Positions 28,021 to 40,389 of a DNA stretch of 64,000 nucleotides are shown in pieces. The translations under genes were made by a program, and so were the position numbers. This DNA comes from Lamellibrachia satsuma (taxonomy: Eukaryota; Annelida; Polychaeta; Sabellida; Siboglinidae): the NCBI GenBank assembly GCA_033239005.1, contig BSQZ01000009.1, forward strand, positions 8,133,252 through 8,197,251. Direction: 5' to 3'. Numbering within the stretch: the stretch's first letter is position 1; every line of letters starts with the position of its first letter. The notes beneath the pieces were generated by a model. The model saw nothing but the letters and a program-made list of their open reading frames with translations, searched no databases and was not told the DNA's origin.

Positions 28021-28385
28021 ATGTAAACGCATGTGCGTTCGAGCATTCTATTTCTTTATTTCAGCTAACACTGAACTAAACCTATCGGTTACGTAATAGA
28101 TGCAACCAACCAGGCCGAACTGGCATCGTAGGTCGTAATATGTTCTCAGTTCGTTCAGTGACGTAACCATCCAAGCGTGCAGCCAAGACGAGTTAATCGC
28201 CAGAAGAAAAGAGAGTGTGTCTCGGCAGGTTGCAAATTAACTGTATCAAGAGAGTTAATAAAGTGGAATCATAAATATAGATAGAAGATCGGTAAAGACG
28301 CCCCTTCCGGTAAACGGCAACATCAGAATATAGCCTTTGGTGTTAATCAAGTGGAAACTAAGAAGTGGGTTATTCTCTCGCGCGA

Positions 28386-28418
28386 ATACGCACGCACGCA
28401 CGCACACACACACGCACG

Positions 28419-28453
<35 letters not shown>

Positions 28454-28462
28454 GCGCGCGCA
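28386..28462. repeat. ACGC/AC/CGCG microsatellite
   Basis: Mixed CGCA and CACA units ending in CGCGCGCG. Confidence 0.93.
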
Positions 28463-28639
28463 TAATATGTGCAGAGATTAGCATCGGCGGGCAAATGCTT
28501 GACTCAGTTTCTAAATATCAACACCACGTGGCGATCAGCAATTTCATTATATTTCTGTTAATTACTGTATCCTAGGTCAACGTTCAGCATTATCACTTAT
28601 AATTCTCGAAACACCTCCCGGAATTCACGCGGCATATAT

Positions 28640-29100
28640 GATTGAGAGTTAACAATACACTGGAGCGCCACCTAGCGGGCCTGGTTTGGTTACTTCCCCA
28701 ATCGTTAGCGACGCTCCGACCGGCCCGACGTTGCATAACGTGTTTACATACTCAGGAATCCCCGGAAAGACTGCCGACAGCCAGAAAGAAAAACACATCT
28801 ACACCCTTCCGTGCTTAGCCGTGATGATAACTCAACTGGAAAGCGCTGCATCACCGCCACAGCTGAAACAACGAACACCAAGCGTCGTTCACGTCATCGG
28901 CGATCTCGCAGCCAGGAGGCGACAAGCGACGACAGGCGCCACGTGACCACCATCGCCCATCCATCAGTGTCGTGGCGGACATTTGGTTCGAATTAGCGCC
29001 GAGAAAACATCGCGGCCGAACGCCGGCGATTCGTGACGCTCACAGCGTCTGTCGGCATCTGATTTGACGCAGCCGAACTAAACGTGATAAACCTGTAACG
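28640..29100. other. GC-richer intronic block, no gene assigned
   Basis: A plus-strand frame of 86 codons (28686-28946) lies in a locally GC-rich patch but has no recognisable domain. I see no splice context that would make it an exon. Confidence 0.35.
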
Positions 29101-29189
29101 GAATCCATCCGCCATTGAACAGTGTCTGGCAATAGTTCTATAGCGTTGATGAAATCTTCGAGACATCGTGCGAATATTCTCACCAGAAA

Positions 29190-29475
29190 AGATTTCCAAC
29201 AAAGAACTTCTGAAACTAACTGCACAGTTAACATGGATGACTTGCTCCCCACAAGTCGATGGAAATTGCTCCAGCAAGTTTGCGAAAGGATGATGGCAAT
29301 GTAGCAAAAAACAGCCGTTAGGTGGACCCCAAAAACGAAAACGAGGATGACCAAAAACAACCCAGAAGAGAACCGTGGAGGAGGAATGACGGGAATTCAC
29401 CTCAGCTGGGGCCATGCTGCTGGGCAGAGTGTAAATGTCTTGTTTCTGTCTAATGCACCAGCAGGCATGAAGAGC
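29190..29475 (+). pseudogene. Non-LTR retrotransposon C-terminal remnant
   Basis: The plus-strand translation contains a degraded 'RWTPKTKTRMTKNNPEENRG', then 'GIHLSWG' and 'SNAPAGMKSIK'. This corresponds to the RT C-terminal pattern 'RWTP.GKRKRGRP..TWRR...E', '...LSWG' and 'C.LCA.RHEE'. A second, better preserved copy is at 47065-47400. Both keep 'tttccaacaaagaacttctg'-like sequence about 140 bp upstream. Frameshifts are present and only the 3' end survives. Confidence 0.7.
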
Positions 29476-29519
29476 ATTAAATAGGTAAAGCAAGTGACGA
29501 CATAAACATTTATTCACAC

Positions 29520-30300
29520 AAGCCTACCTGGCACACGTACAATGCGAATATAATTTTCGGCTTAACGGATGTTCACGCATGTGATGGAGGAGCGTAATTG
29601 TCTGTAGACATTGCTCTCCGGGGTTGGGGGAGGGGCGTCATTCACCCTTCTCGTGAAACAATTCCGTGGTAGATGAGACGAGGCAGCGAACCAGAAACAG
29701 TTGTCAACAAGAGCCGGCTTTGTTTTAGTTCCGCATTCACTGAATGCCTATTTATAGTGGTATCTACGTTCTACGCGTTCCCAGCGATCAACACGATCCT
29801 TGATATAAAGAAGATAATCTGCCTACAAAGTAATATGTTTTTGCCATTTGACGTATAATACCAGGCAGGAGGTGCAGTGAACTCACACAAACCCGTACAG
29901 TGAAATTCGAAGAATAAGCGCCCAGCTGTTTTCGAGCAATAGCGCTGCGAAAAAAATCAAAAGGAAGACGAAACGGGCTGGATTAATGCCAATAATCCAG
30001 AACTTTGCATAAGAAACGCAACACTTATTTCTAGCTATGCAAAATAGCGGACTACACCAGACGCGTCCCGTGGAGTGACGGTATGGGGACCGGATTCCCA
30101 CGCGACCCAAACACAGCACTTGTTGACACTACACGCGACGCAGCGCGACACGCCAAGGGGGCAGAGATTGTCCCAGTTCGTCTGCGCTCCTTCGCATCCA
30201 TCATTCGCGGCGCGTCGCCATGAGCAGGGGTCCCGCCGAGAGAAATGTCGTTACGCGGCTAAGAGCTGGCCGAGGAGCCGACTCAGGGACAATAGCTCGG
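29520..30300. other. Intronic, no feature seen
   Basis: Nothing recognisable up to the SINE-B copy. Confidence 0.4.
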
Positions 30301-30305
30301 CGTCG

Positions 30306-30545
30306 TGATGGTAGGTGGCGTGGTTGTTAAAGAGACGGACCATACAACACTCGGTGTCCGCAACCACGCGACCGGCGCAGTGGGCTGGCGACTTGAAGCA
30401 CCTGGCTCTCGTTCGAATGGACCGTGGTTCGAAATCACCTGCTGTCGTTTCGAAGCTTGGACGGTTTCGTTCACACCACTTTGCCCGCTTCGTTCGGAAG
30501 ATACACTGTTGTCCATTCTACCTGGTGTCTAATACTGTCTTATAC
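30306..30545 (+). mobile_element. SINE-B, tRNA-derived (copy 2)
   Basis: The head has an A-box-like 'gtggcgtggttgttaaagag' and a B-box-like 'ggttcgaaatc', with an insertion between the boxes. The body reads 'tttcgaagcttggacggttt', 'cgttcacaccactttgcccg' and 'ttcggaagatacactgt'. It matches the minus-strand copy at 8345-8508 block for block. Confidence 0.78.
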
Positions 30546-30559
30546 CAAAGGAAATAAAA

Positions 30560-31800
30560 TATCTCACGCAGAGAAATGGAAATAACCTGTCGTTGACTCA
30601 TCGACTATGGAGAAAGAAAACCATAAAAATAAATCATATATATATTTTGCGGGCCTGGGCTGAAAAAATATGTTAAACACAGCTGGCTTGGGCTGGGCCT
30701 TAGCCTAGTGTGAGCGGGCCAGGCCGGGCCTGGACTTAATAAAAAGATTAATGCAAAACCCAGATTGTTAATTTGAATATTGATAAAACTGATAATAAAT
30801 TGTATTTCCGTTTAATGAATGTTTAAAATTATTTCTTTAGTATTACATAGTTGCAAATTGAGACCTTGCATGGAATTATGAATGACACCAGTGCTTTATA
30901 TATTTTGTATTTTAATTCATAAAACAGGTACTGGCTTTCCAAAACACTGTGACTGGAGTAGTGGCACTTGTTTCACTGGCTTCATCACAGTTAATGCATG
31001 TTAACCTTCATTCTTCTGCAGCTCAAACTTGTATTGTATCGTTATTGCTGAAGATAAACGGGGCGTTGGATTATCCTGGTATGTAGTATACTATGTGTTT
31101 GACTGTGTACACCTGCATAATGCATTGCATAACAGATGTTACAGATGTATATCTTTGGCATGAATGTAGCGTTTTGCATAGATCTAGGAAGCAGCCAGCC
31201 CCAAATGTTTACTTTAGACATATTTGCAGAGGCAATCAAGCCACGATTAACCATCAACTTATCAACCATTGAACATACCAGTGAACATTCTTTTGTCTTC
31301 CCTCCAAATCTTGTCTGCCTGAATGACCTGCCCACTGGCAACTGCCCTCTGCCCATACAGTGCCCACCCCAGTTGGTAGTTGGTATTTTTCAATTGTGTT
31401 AACTAGTGTCTACTCTTTAGTATCTACAATTTCCCCAGTACTGATTCATTCACACTTGTACTAATTCACACATGTCTAAACCTGATCTGTCTCAGGCTAG
31501 TGACTGCAGGCCTGCTGGAAATGTCACTGGGTGTCAGTGCAAATGGGTGACATTTAATTGAAATATAAATTAATACCAAATTAACTGCCCTTGCTGATAA
31601 CATTAATTAATCAAATTAAGTTAACTTAGTTGAGCTAATTAAATTAACAACTTAAATTAGGGTTCTGGCTTGCATTAGGGTTAAGTTAAGTTAGGGTTAG
31701 ATAAGCAAATCTCCTACCCTAACTAACCATAAGCCAATAAATGAAAGCCATATATAAAAATGTTATAATACATAATACTTAATAGTAATGACAATAAAAG
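30560..31800. other. Intronic, low-complexity patches
   Basis: 'gggcc' and 'ggcctgg' words cluster at 30648-30735. At 31610-31705 TTAATTAA/TTAAGTTAA words end in a few TTAGGG-like units. No gene is seen. Confidence 0.45.
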
Positions 31801-31801
31801 T

Positions 31802-31922
<121 letters not shown>

Positions 31923-32039
31923 TGTTATCTCTAGACAGGTTGTTTGAAGTTATAAGCCATAAGAACCTTTTACAATGAAGTGTACAATAGTGAAAAAAGC
32001 AACTACTGGTCCAAATATGTGACGTTAAACTTTCTTTTT

Positions 32040-32375
32040 CTTTCATATTTTCTCCATGTTTTCTCTACCATCTCAAATATTTATCTACACCAGTCTCGTT
32101 CTTCTACCATTTCCTCCAATTTCTTATAACCACACCCGCCTTTTATATATGCCCATTTCTTTCGCCAACCAGTATCATGTCCTGTTTAACGTTCCGTAGA
32201 AATATCTCCCAACCACGTCTCTCTACGTGTCCTATCCACCACAGTCTGTTCCAAAATGCCTTCCTTTTCTCGAGTGTCACGTTACATCGTGCCAGATGCC
32301 AGTGCAGAAAGGATGATAAATGTGGATGCATTTTACCGCTCTTCTTCGTTATGCACGGCCCCATTTGCATCGTAA
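32040..32375 (-). pseudogene. Non-LTR retrotransposon RT C-terminal remnant
   Basis: The minus-strand translation includes WWIGHVERRGWE and a 'RNVKQDMILVGERNGHI' stretch. After stops it continues with a Trp-Arg-Lys-rich end ('NWRKW', 'DKYLRW', 'RKHGENMK'). 'LRW.GHV.RR' is the standard motif just before the C-terminus of many non-LTR RT proteins. Several in-frame stops make it dead. Confidence 0.72.
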
Positions 32376-32429
32376 ATACCAGACGTCCTCATCTGCTGAT
32401 GTATCTTTCTACTGTATAACCGTTATTTG

Positions 32430-33030
32430 CCACTTCCACTTTAAAATGCCAATAATAATAATGTGTAAAATAATCAGCCATTTAATAAATTATGATCTAG
32501 TGTTGCCGCGAATATACTATAGGCAACCACTCGACGTCATCGTGTTTTATGGACATAAATAATAAAAAAAATAATTTGTTGAAAAAAGTATCATACTCCC
32601 AGCAACTAGTGTTAATTAGTGTTGATTATGTTAGTGTGAATGAGTGTTTGTGTTGGTAATTGTTCATATTTGGTTGTGGTATTCATTTATCATTCCTTAA
32701 CTATTTTCTTATATTTAAAATTTCAATCAGTGTTTATACTCAGAATATTCGTTACATAGCTATACCAATTACTTACACTTTATGTTCACGTAGTATGATA
32801 TATTATTATTTATAATATTAGTGTTAGTTAGTTAGTTAGTTAACCTGAAGTATAAGTAACTGTACATAATTGTCATGGTGGCATGTAGGCCTGTGATCTT
32901 TCATGTCTTAGTGCAGGTCTCCGTGGATCAACAAACATTTTATTCACACTTGTCACGCATTATATAACGATATTCTTATCTTTATGGTTTGATCTTAATA
33001 CATATATCTTCTCTCTCTTCTCTTGTTCGT
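32430..33030. other. Intronic, AT-rich, no feature seen
   Basis: AT-rich, with a short (gttagtta)n patch at 32822-32842. Confidence 0.45.
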
Positions 33031-33034
33031 CTTT

Positions 33035-33223
33035 ACCCTCCCTCCGTCCCTCCGTCCCTCCCCCCTCCCCCCTCCGTCCCTCCCTCCCTCCCTCCCTCCC
33101 TCCGTCCCTCCGTCCCTCCCTCCCTCCCTCCCCCCTCCCCCCTCCGTCCCTCCCTCCCTCCCTCCCTCCCTCCTCCCTCCCTCCCTCCCTCCCTCCCTCC
33201 CTCCCCCCTCCCTCCCTCCCTAC
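33035..33223. repeat. (CCCT)n microsatellite with CCGT and poly-C variants
   Basis: Imperfect tetranucleotide repeat of CCTC with CCGT and CCCCCCTC interruptions. One strand is entirely pyrimidine apart from scattered G. Confidence 0.95.
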
Positions 33224-33239
33224 ATATTATCAACATTTC

Positions 33240-33840
33240 CTAAGGTAGAATACGTCAATTCTGCATAACTACTTATATTAGTGACAGCGTGTATGACGTA
33301 AATTAAACTTAACAGTACGTTTTGTTCGTGACCTATTCGTCGCTCACCTGTTCGTGTTACACAATAGTAGCAACCTGACAACTTGGCGGGGCGATGAGTC
33401 GGCCAGTAAATAACGGCAAACGTATTGCGACAGCGCTTGCGGTAGTTCGCGCCTGTCTTACACGAGTGCCACGTTTAGCTGTACCGCTTATAGTTCCCGC
33501 ACGTCAGCCGCATTGAAAACTGTCAGCAGTGTCCTCATTACACATGCTCGAGTAGTGTCGCTAATTTGTTGCATTCGACGCTATCAAAACCGGTTCCTTA
33601 ATTGATGTGGGTAAACGTAACGCCAGCAATGTTGTTGGCGAATTCATCCATTTTTATAAATCCGTTCAAGTGCTGTGTATAGCCCTGTATAGCAATGCAA
33701 TAGTTCTAATTTAGAATATTGTTTTCAAGCATGGCTGACATAGGGTAAGAAGGACGTAGATACGCTTCAAAGAATACAACGGAGAGCAGCAACAAGCTGA
33801 TTACAGAACGCATCACTGTTTTATTAAACCGACGGCGGAT
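33240..33840. other. Intronic, no feature seen
   Basis: No open frame or repeat recognised. Confidence 0.4.
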
Positions 33841-33849
33841 AAACTATAA

Positions 33850-34240
33850 ATGGGGCGTGGCAGGAAGTGGGAGGTAGGAGGTTGGTCTTAAAAATTGGTG
33901 GGAGTAGGGAAGCTGTCCTCAAAACCAGGTGGGATGTGGGAGGTAGGACTGGTGGGGTAGGAGAGGGATCCTCAATATTGGTGGAAGGTTGGCCCAAAAA
34001 CAGGTGGGAGTTGGGAGGAGTTTTAGATGTTGTTAAATGTCACTGTATCCACTGAATGGACAAGACCTATGTAAAAGGTCTAGAGGTGTTCTACACCCTA
34101 AAGTGGAATGACTAGGTGAAAGATCTAGAGGTGTTCTGCATCATGCAGTGGAAGGACAAGGCCTATATGTAACAGGTGTTCATTCGAGGAAGTTTTGGAT
34201 GTTGTTAAATGTCACTGTATCCACTGACAGACACACAGTC
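33850..34240. repeat. Degenerate tandem repeats (two families)
   Basis: 33850-34025 holds about four diverged copies of a 'ggtgggag..gggag.taggt.ggtcctcaaaa' unit. From 34025 a block 'gatgttgttaaatgtcactg' plus 'tatccactga' occurs at about 34027 and again at 34198. Between them 'ggtctagaggtgttct' and 'gatctagaggtgttct' are repeated. Confidence 0.75.
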
Positions 34241-34249
34241 TGCATGTAC

Positions 34250-35140
34250 ACCCACGTGTACACCCACGTATACGGTATTGGTGGCTGAATGAGAAATCAT
34301 ACACGTCAACGTTTTTACAGATCTGCCACTTTTTCAGCGCACATTTCGCATTTCACGAATCGTTGGTTTTGGCCGAGGACAAAATGTCATGCACATGTGG
34401 CACGCAGTGGGGCTCATTGGCTAACCATGTCTAGGTGTGCTACGGTCTAGTAGAGAGCTAACTAAATCCTGCAAAGACTTCGCAGTTGTTCCGTGAAAGT
34501 CACTTGGCACAGTGAGAGAAAAAAATGTCTGGCTACGGACGAGTGTTTGTTTTCGTATTGAAATTAATGCTAAAAGTAAGACAAGCAATTCCACACATTG
34601 CGCAAAAATACGATTCGTTTTTTAATAATAGCTGTGCAGTTAGAAAGTATCTTGTTGCCGACATGTAAATACCCTGTTGCGAAATGGTTCAGCGTGAAGC
34701 GTTCGTTCTAAGTCCCAGGTGTTGTGTAAATAAATCTGATGCGGTACTGTGGGTTCTTCGACCCTCCTCTGACAACCGGCTTCAAAATTAGGAAATAGTA
34801 TCCGATGTGTTTACGAAAGGTCGCCACAGCCTGATGCTGCGCAAATAAGTTCAAGTTTCGGGGTCTGACGGCGGAGTCTACGCTACGGATAAAGTCGCTG
34901 GCACGCTTCTGGAGACGCTTAATACCACTCAAAGGATGCCGCCTGAGGGTTGTTTTCCAGTCAAGTCGGGGTTGACGCGGTGCGATAATATAAACCAAAT
35001 AATATTATGGGTGTATGCTGCAACTCGATGATTTGTCAGACTCGATTGTTGAGTTAACATGGCGATCCTGTTTGAATAAACTACATTTACTGTGGATAAT
35101 GTCTCAATAATCCGGGTGTTCTGATTCCGTATAAGGCCAA
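34250..35140. other. Intronic, no firm feature
   Basis: A minus-strand frame (34998-34708) is basic and aromatic but unrecognised. Nothing else stands out before the large minisatellite. Confidence 0.4.
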
Positions 35141-35144
35141 CCAG

Positions 35145-38100
35145 CAATATCACGAGAATATCCCTAGAATGGAAATAACCAGAGAAAATAAAACCAGACA
35201 GACCAAACACTATCACGAGAATATCCCTAGAATGGAAGTAACAAGAGAAAAGAAAACCAGACAGACCAAACAATATCACGAGAACATCCCTAGAATGGAA
35301 GTAACAAGAGAAAAGAAAACCAGACAGACCAAACAATATCACGAGAACATCCCTAGAATGGAAGTAACAAGAGAAAAGATAACCAGACAGACCAAACAAT
35401 ATCACGAGAACATCCCTAGAATGGAAGTAACAAGAGAAAAGAAAACCAGACAGACCAAACAATATCACGAGAACATCCCTAGAATGGAAATAACAAGAGA
35501 AAAGAAAACCAGACAGACCAAACAATATCACGAGAACATCCCTAGAATGGAAATAACAAGAGAAAAGAAAACCAGACAGACCAAACAATATCACGAGAAC
35601 ATCCCTAGAATGGAAATAACAAGAGAAAAGAAAACCAGACAGACCAAACAATATCACGAGAACATCCCTAGAATGGAAATAACAAGAGAAAAGAAAACCA
35701 GACAGTCCAAACAATATCACGAGAACATCCCTAGAATGGAAGTAACAAGAGAAAAGAAAACCAGACAGACCAAACAATATCACGAGAACATCCCTAGAAT
35801 GGAAGTAACAAGAGAAAAGAAAACCAGACAGACCAAACAATATCACGAGAACATCCCTAGAATGGAAGTAACAAGAGAAAAGAAAACCAGACAGACCAAA
35901 CAATATCACGAGAACATCCCTAGAATGGAAGTAACAAGAGAAAAGAAAACCAGACAGACCAAACAATATCACGAGAACATCCCTAGAATGGAAGTAACAA
36001 GAGAAAAGAAAACCAGACAGACCAAACAATATCACGAGAACATCCCTAGAATGGAAGTAACAAGAGAAAAGAAAACCAGACAGACCAAACAATATCACGA
36101 GAACATCCCTAGAATGGAAGTAACAAGAGAAAAGAAAACCAGACAGACCAAACAATATCACGAGAACATCCCTAGAATGGAAGTAACAAGAGAAAAGAAA
36201 ACCAGACAGACCAAACAATATCACGAGAACATCCCTAGAATGGAAGTAACAAGAGAAAAGAAAACCAGACAGACCAAACAATATCACGAGAACATCCCTA
36301 GAATGGAAGTAACAAGAGAAAAGAAAACCAGACAGACCAAACAATATCACGAGAACATCCCTAGAATGGAAGTAACAAGAGAAAAGAAAACCAGACAGAC
36401 CAAACAATATCACGAGAACATCCCTAGAATGGAAGTAACAAGAGAAAAGAAAACCAGACAGACCAAACAATATCACGAGAACATCCCTAGAATGGAAGTA
36501 ACAAGAGAAAAGAAAACCAGACAGACCAAACAATATCACGAGAACATCCCTAGAATGGAAGTAACAAGAGAAAAGAAAACCAGACAGACCAAACAATATC
36601 ACGAGAACATCCCTAGAATGGAAGTAACAAGAGAAAAGAAAACCAGACAGACCAAACAATATCACGAGAACATCCCTAGAATGGAAGTAACAAGAGAAAA
36701 GAAAACCAGACAGACCAAACAATATCACGAGAACATCCCTAGAATGGAAGTAACAAGAGAAAAGAAAACCAGACAGACCAAACAATATCACGAGAACATC
36801 CCTAGAATGGAAGTAACAAGAGAAAAGAAAACCAGACAGACCAAACAATATCACGAGAACATCCCTAGAATGGAAGTAACAAGAGAAAAGAAAACCAGAC
36901 AGACCAAACAATATCACGAGAACATCCCTAGAATGGAAGTAACAAGAGAAAAGAAAACCAGACAGACCAAACAATATCACGAGAACATCCCTAGAATGGA
37001 AGTAACAAGAGAAAAGAAAACCAGACAGACCAAACAATATCACGAGAACATCCCTAGAATGGAAGTAACAAGAGAAAAGAAAACCAGACAGACCAAACAA
37101 TATCACGAGAACATCCCTAGAATGGAAGTAACAAGAGAAAAGAAAACCAGACAGACCAAACAATATCACGAGAACATCCCTAGAATGGAAGTAACAAGAG
37201 AAAAGATAACCAGACAGACCAAACAATATCACGAGAACATCCCTAGAATGGAAGTAACAAGAGAAAAGATAACCAGACAGACCAAACAATATCACGAGAA
37301 CATCCCTATAATGGAAGTAACAAGAGAAAAGATAACCAGACAGACCAAACAATATCACGAGAACATCCCTAGAATGGAAGTAACAAGAGAAAAGATAACC
37401 AGACAGACCAAACAATATCACGAGAACATCCCTAGAATGGAAGTAACAAGAGAAAAGATAACCAGACAGACCAAACAATATCACGAGAACATCCCTAGAA
37501 TGGAAGTAACAAGAGAAAAGATAACCAGACAGACCAAACAATATCACGAGAACATCCCTAGAATGGAAGTAACAAGAGAAAAGATAACCAGACAGACCAA
37601 ACAATATCACGAGAACATCCCTAGAATGGAAGTAACAAGAGAAAAGATAACCAGACAGACCAAACAATATCACGAGAACATCCCTAGAATGGAAGTAACA
37701 AGAGAAAAGATAACCAGACAGACCAAACAATATCACGAGAACATCCCTAGAATGGAAGTAACAAGAGAAAAGATAACCAGACAGACCAAACAATATCACG
37801 AGAACATCCCTAGAATGGAAGTAACAAGAGAAAAGATAACCAGACAGACCAAACAATATCACGAGAACATCCCTAGAATGGAAGTAACAAGAGAAAAGAA
37901 AACCAGACAGACCAAACAATATCACGAGAACATCCCTAGAATGGAAGTAACAAGAGAAAAGAAAACCAGACAGACCAAACAATATCACGAGAACATCCCT
38001 AGAATGGAAATAACAAGAGAAAAGAAAACCAGACAGACCAAACAATATCACGAGAACATCCCTAGAATGGAAATAACAAGAGAAAAGAAAACCAGACAGA

Positions 38101-39870
38101 CCAAACAATATCACGAGAACATCCCTAGAATGGAAATAACAAGAGAAAAGAAAACCAGACAGACCAAACAATATCACGAGAACATCCCTAGAATGGAAAT
38201 AACAAGAGAAAAGAAAACCAGACAGACCAAACAATATCACGAGAACATCCCTAGAATGGAAATAACAAGAGAAAAGAAAACCAGACAGTCCAAACAATAT
38301 CACGAGAACATCCCTAGAATGGAAATAACAAGAGAAAAGAAAACCAGACAGACCAAACAATATCACGAGAACATCCCTAGAATGGAAATAACAAGAGAAA
38401 AGAAAACCAGACAGTCCAAACAATATCACGAGAACATCCCTAGAATGGAAATAACAAGAGAAAAGAAAACCAGACAGACCAAACAATATCACGAGAACAT
38501 CCCTAGAATGGAAATAACAAGAGAAAAGAAAACCAGACAGACCAAACAATATCACGAGAACATCCCTAGAATGGAAATAACAAGAGAAAAGAAAACCAGA
38601 CAGACCAAACAATATCACGAGAACATCCCTAGAATGGAAATAACAAGAGAAAAGAAAACCAGACAGACCAAACAATAACACGAGAACATCCCTAGAATGG
38701 AAATAACAAGAGAAAAGAAAACCAGACAGACCAAACAATATCACGAGAACATCCCTAGAATGGAAATAACAAGAGAAAAGAAAACCAGACAGACCAAACA
38801 ATATCACGAGAACATCCCTAGAATGGAAATAACAAGAGAAAAGAAAACCAGACAGACCAAACAATATCACGAGAACATCCCTAGAATGGAAATAACAAGA
38901 GAAAAGAAAACCAGACAGACCAAACAATATCACGAGAACATCCCTAGAATGGAAATAACAAGAGAAAAGAAAACCAGACAGACCAAACAATATCACGAGA
39001 ACATCCCTAGAATGGAAATAACAAGAGAAAAGAAAACCAGACAGACCAAACAATATCACGAGAACATCCCTAGAATGGAAATAACAAGAGAAAAGAAAAC
39101 CAGACAGACCAAACAATATCACGAGAACATCCCTAGAATGGAAATAACAAGAGAAAAGAAAACCAGACAGACTAAACAATATCACGAGAACATCCCTAGA
39201 ATGGAAATAACAAGAGAAAAGAAAACCAGACAGACCAAACAATATCACGAGAACATCCCTAGAATGGAAATAACAAGAGAAAAGAAAACCAGACAGACCA
39301 AACAATATCACGAGAACATCCCTAGAATGGAAATAACAAGAGAAAAGAAAACCAGACAGACCAAACAATATCACGAGAACATCCCTAGAATGGAAATAAC
39401 AAGAGAAAAGAAAACCAGACAGACCAAACAATATCACGAGAACATCCCTAGAATGGAAATAACAAGAGAAAAGAAAACCAGACAGACCAAACAATATCAC
39501 GAGAACATCCCTAGAATGGAAATAACAAGAGAAAAGAAAACCAGACAGACCAAACAATATCACGAGAACATCCCTAGAATGGAAATAACAAGAGAAAAGA
39601 AAACCAGACAGACCAAACAATATCACGAGAACATCCCTAGAATGGAAATAACAAGAGAAAAGAAAACCAGACAGACCAAACAATATCACGAGAACATCCC
39701 TAGAATGGAAATAACAAGAGAAAAGAAAACCAGACAGACCAAACAATATAACGAGAACATCCCTAGAATGGAAATAACAAGAGAAAAGAAAACCAGACAG
39801 ACCAAACAATATAACGAGAACATCCCTAGAATGGAAATAACAAGAGAAAAGAAAACCAGACAGACCAAAC
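35145..39870. repeat. 63-bp minisatellite, 75 periods, about 4.7 kb
   Basis: The unit contains 'aatggaagtaacaagagaaa', 'agaaaaccagacagaccaaa' and 'caatatcacgagaacatccc' plus 'tag'. From the first to the last 'caatat' is 4,725 bp, exactly 75 x 63, so there is no net indel. Since 63 is divisible by 3, frames stay open on both strands: 21-aa repeats beginning MEVTREKKTR on plus, and Leu/Phe/Ser-rich on minus. Variants cluster in blocks: gtaaca vs ataaca, and gaaaac vs gataac (37195-37860). One TAT-to-TAA change near 38678 breaks the plus frame. I treat this as satellite DNA, not a gene. Confidence 0.95.
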
Positions 39871-40010
39871 AATATTTGGAGGAGATCAGTAACTGGGGAA
39901 ATGACAAAGCATGGAACCATCTAAAAGAGATGAAGAAAGCATAAAGTCGTTTCGGTCCTATCTGCTCTACTTTGAGCGAATAGGACTAAGTGAATAAAGG
40001 CCTACTTTTT
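39871..40010 (+). pseudogene. Unique 3' flank of the minisatellite, possibly a transposon C-terminus
   Basis: The repeat frame continues out of the array as YLEEISNWGNDKAWNHLKEM and ends KKA-stop at 39944. This looks like a true protein C-terminus, perhaps of a retroelement with an 'R.RQ...L.DI..W' ending. That suggests the 63-bp unit was copied from the codons just upstream of this end. The family is unproven. Confidence 0.4.
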
Positions 40011-40029
40011 AATGTCCTCGACTACTCAC

Positions 40030-40350
40030 CTGCTCCAACTATTCATTTTAATTTATTCCTTGTGGGTTCCAGTCTAGGGCCTGTCTCGTCACACTGGTGG
40101 TTGGTTTCCACGGAGTGTGACCTCTCCATGTCCACGTTCTTATTTGAATCTCTTTCCTGATGCCGTGTTGGTCTGTCCTCGCTGTGAGCTCTTTGTTTGT
40201 GATCTTGTCTTGCCATTTAATTTTGATAATATATCTGAGACATTGATTTATGTACGTTTGTAGTTTACTGGTTGTTGTCTTGGTTACTATTAGAGCCATG
40301 TCTCAGTGCCATAGAGCAACACGTTTTTCACATTGGTGAAACTAGTAACG
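40030..40350 (-). pseudogene. Endonuclease-RT type non-LTR element, C-terminal fragment
   Basis: Minus-strand translation: TNVKNVLLYGTETWL, then, past a stop, TTTSKLQTYINQCLRYIIKI, KWQDKITNKELTARTDQHGI, RTWTWRGHT and RQALDWNPQG. This is the familiar 'S.LLYG.ETW..T......LQ.F.NRCLR.I....W.D...N..L', 'WIGH.LR' and 'ALDWNPQGKR' sequence of invertebrate endonuclease-RT elements. It stops before 'KRKRGRP', so both ends are missing. Confidence 0.82.
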
Positions 40351-40389
40351 CACGTGATATATCACGTGCGCGTGGTTGAACATTAGAGG

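Noticed and set aside
31660..31705. Interstitial telomere repeat
   Set aside because: Only a few degenerate TTAGGG-like words inside a TTAA-rich tract.
35145..39870. Possible CRISPR-like array
   Set aside because: Units are head-to-tail without unique spacers, and the setting is a eukaryotic intron.
34929..39920. 1,663-codon open frame on the minus strand, and long plus-strand frames over the same region
   Set aside because: They exist only because the 63-bp repeat unit is a multiple of three and lacks stops. There is no promoter, splice or composition evidence of a gene.
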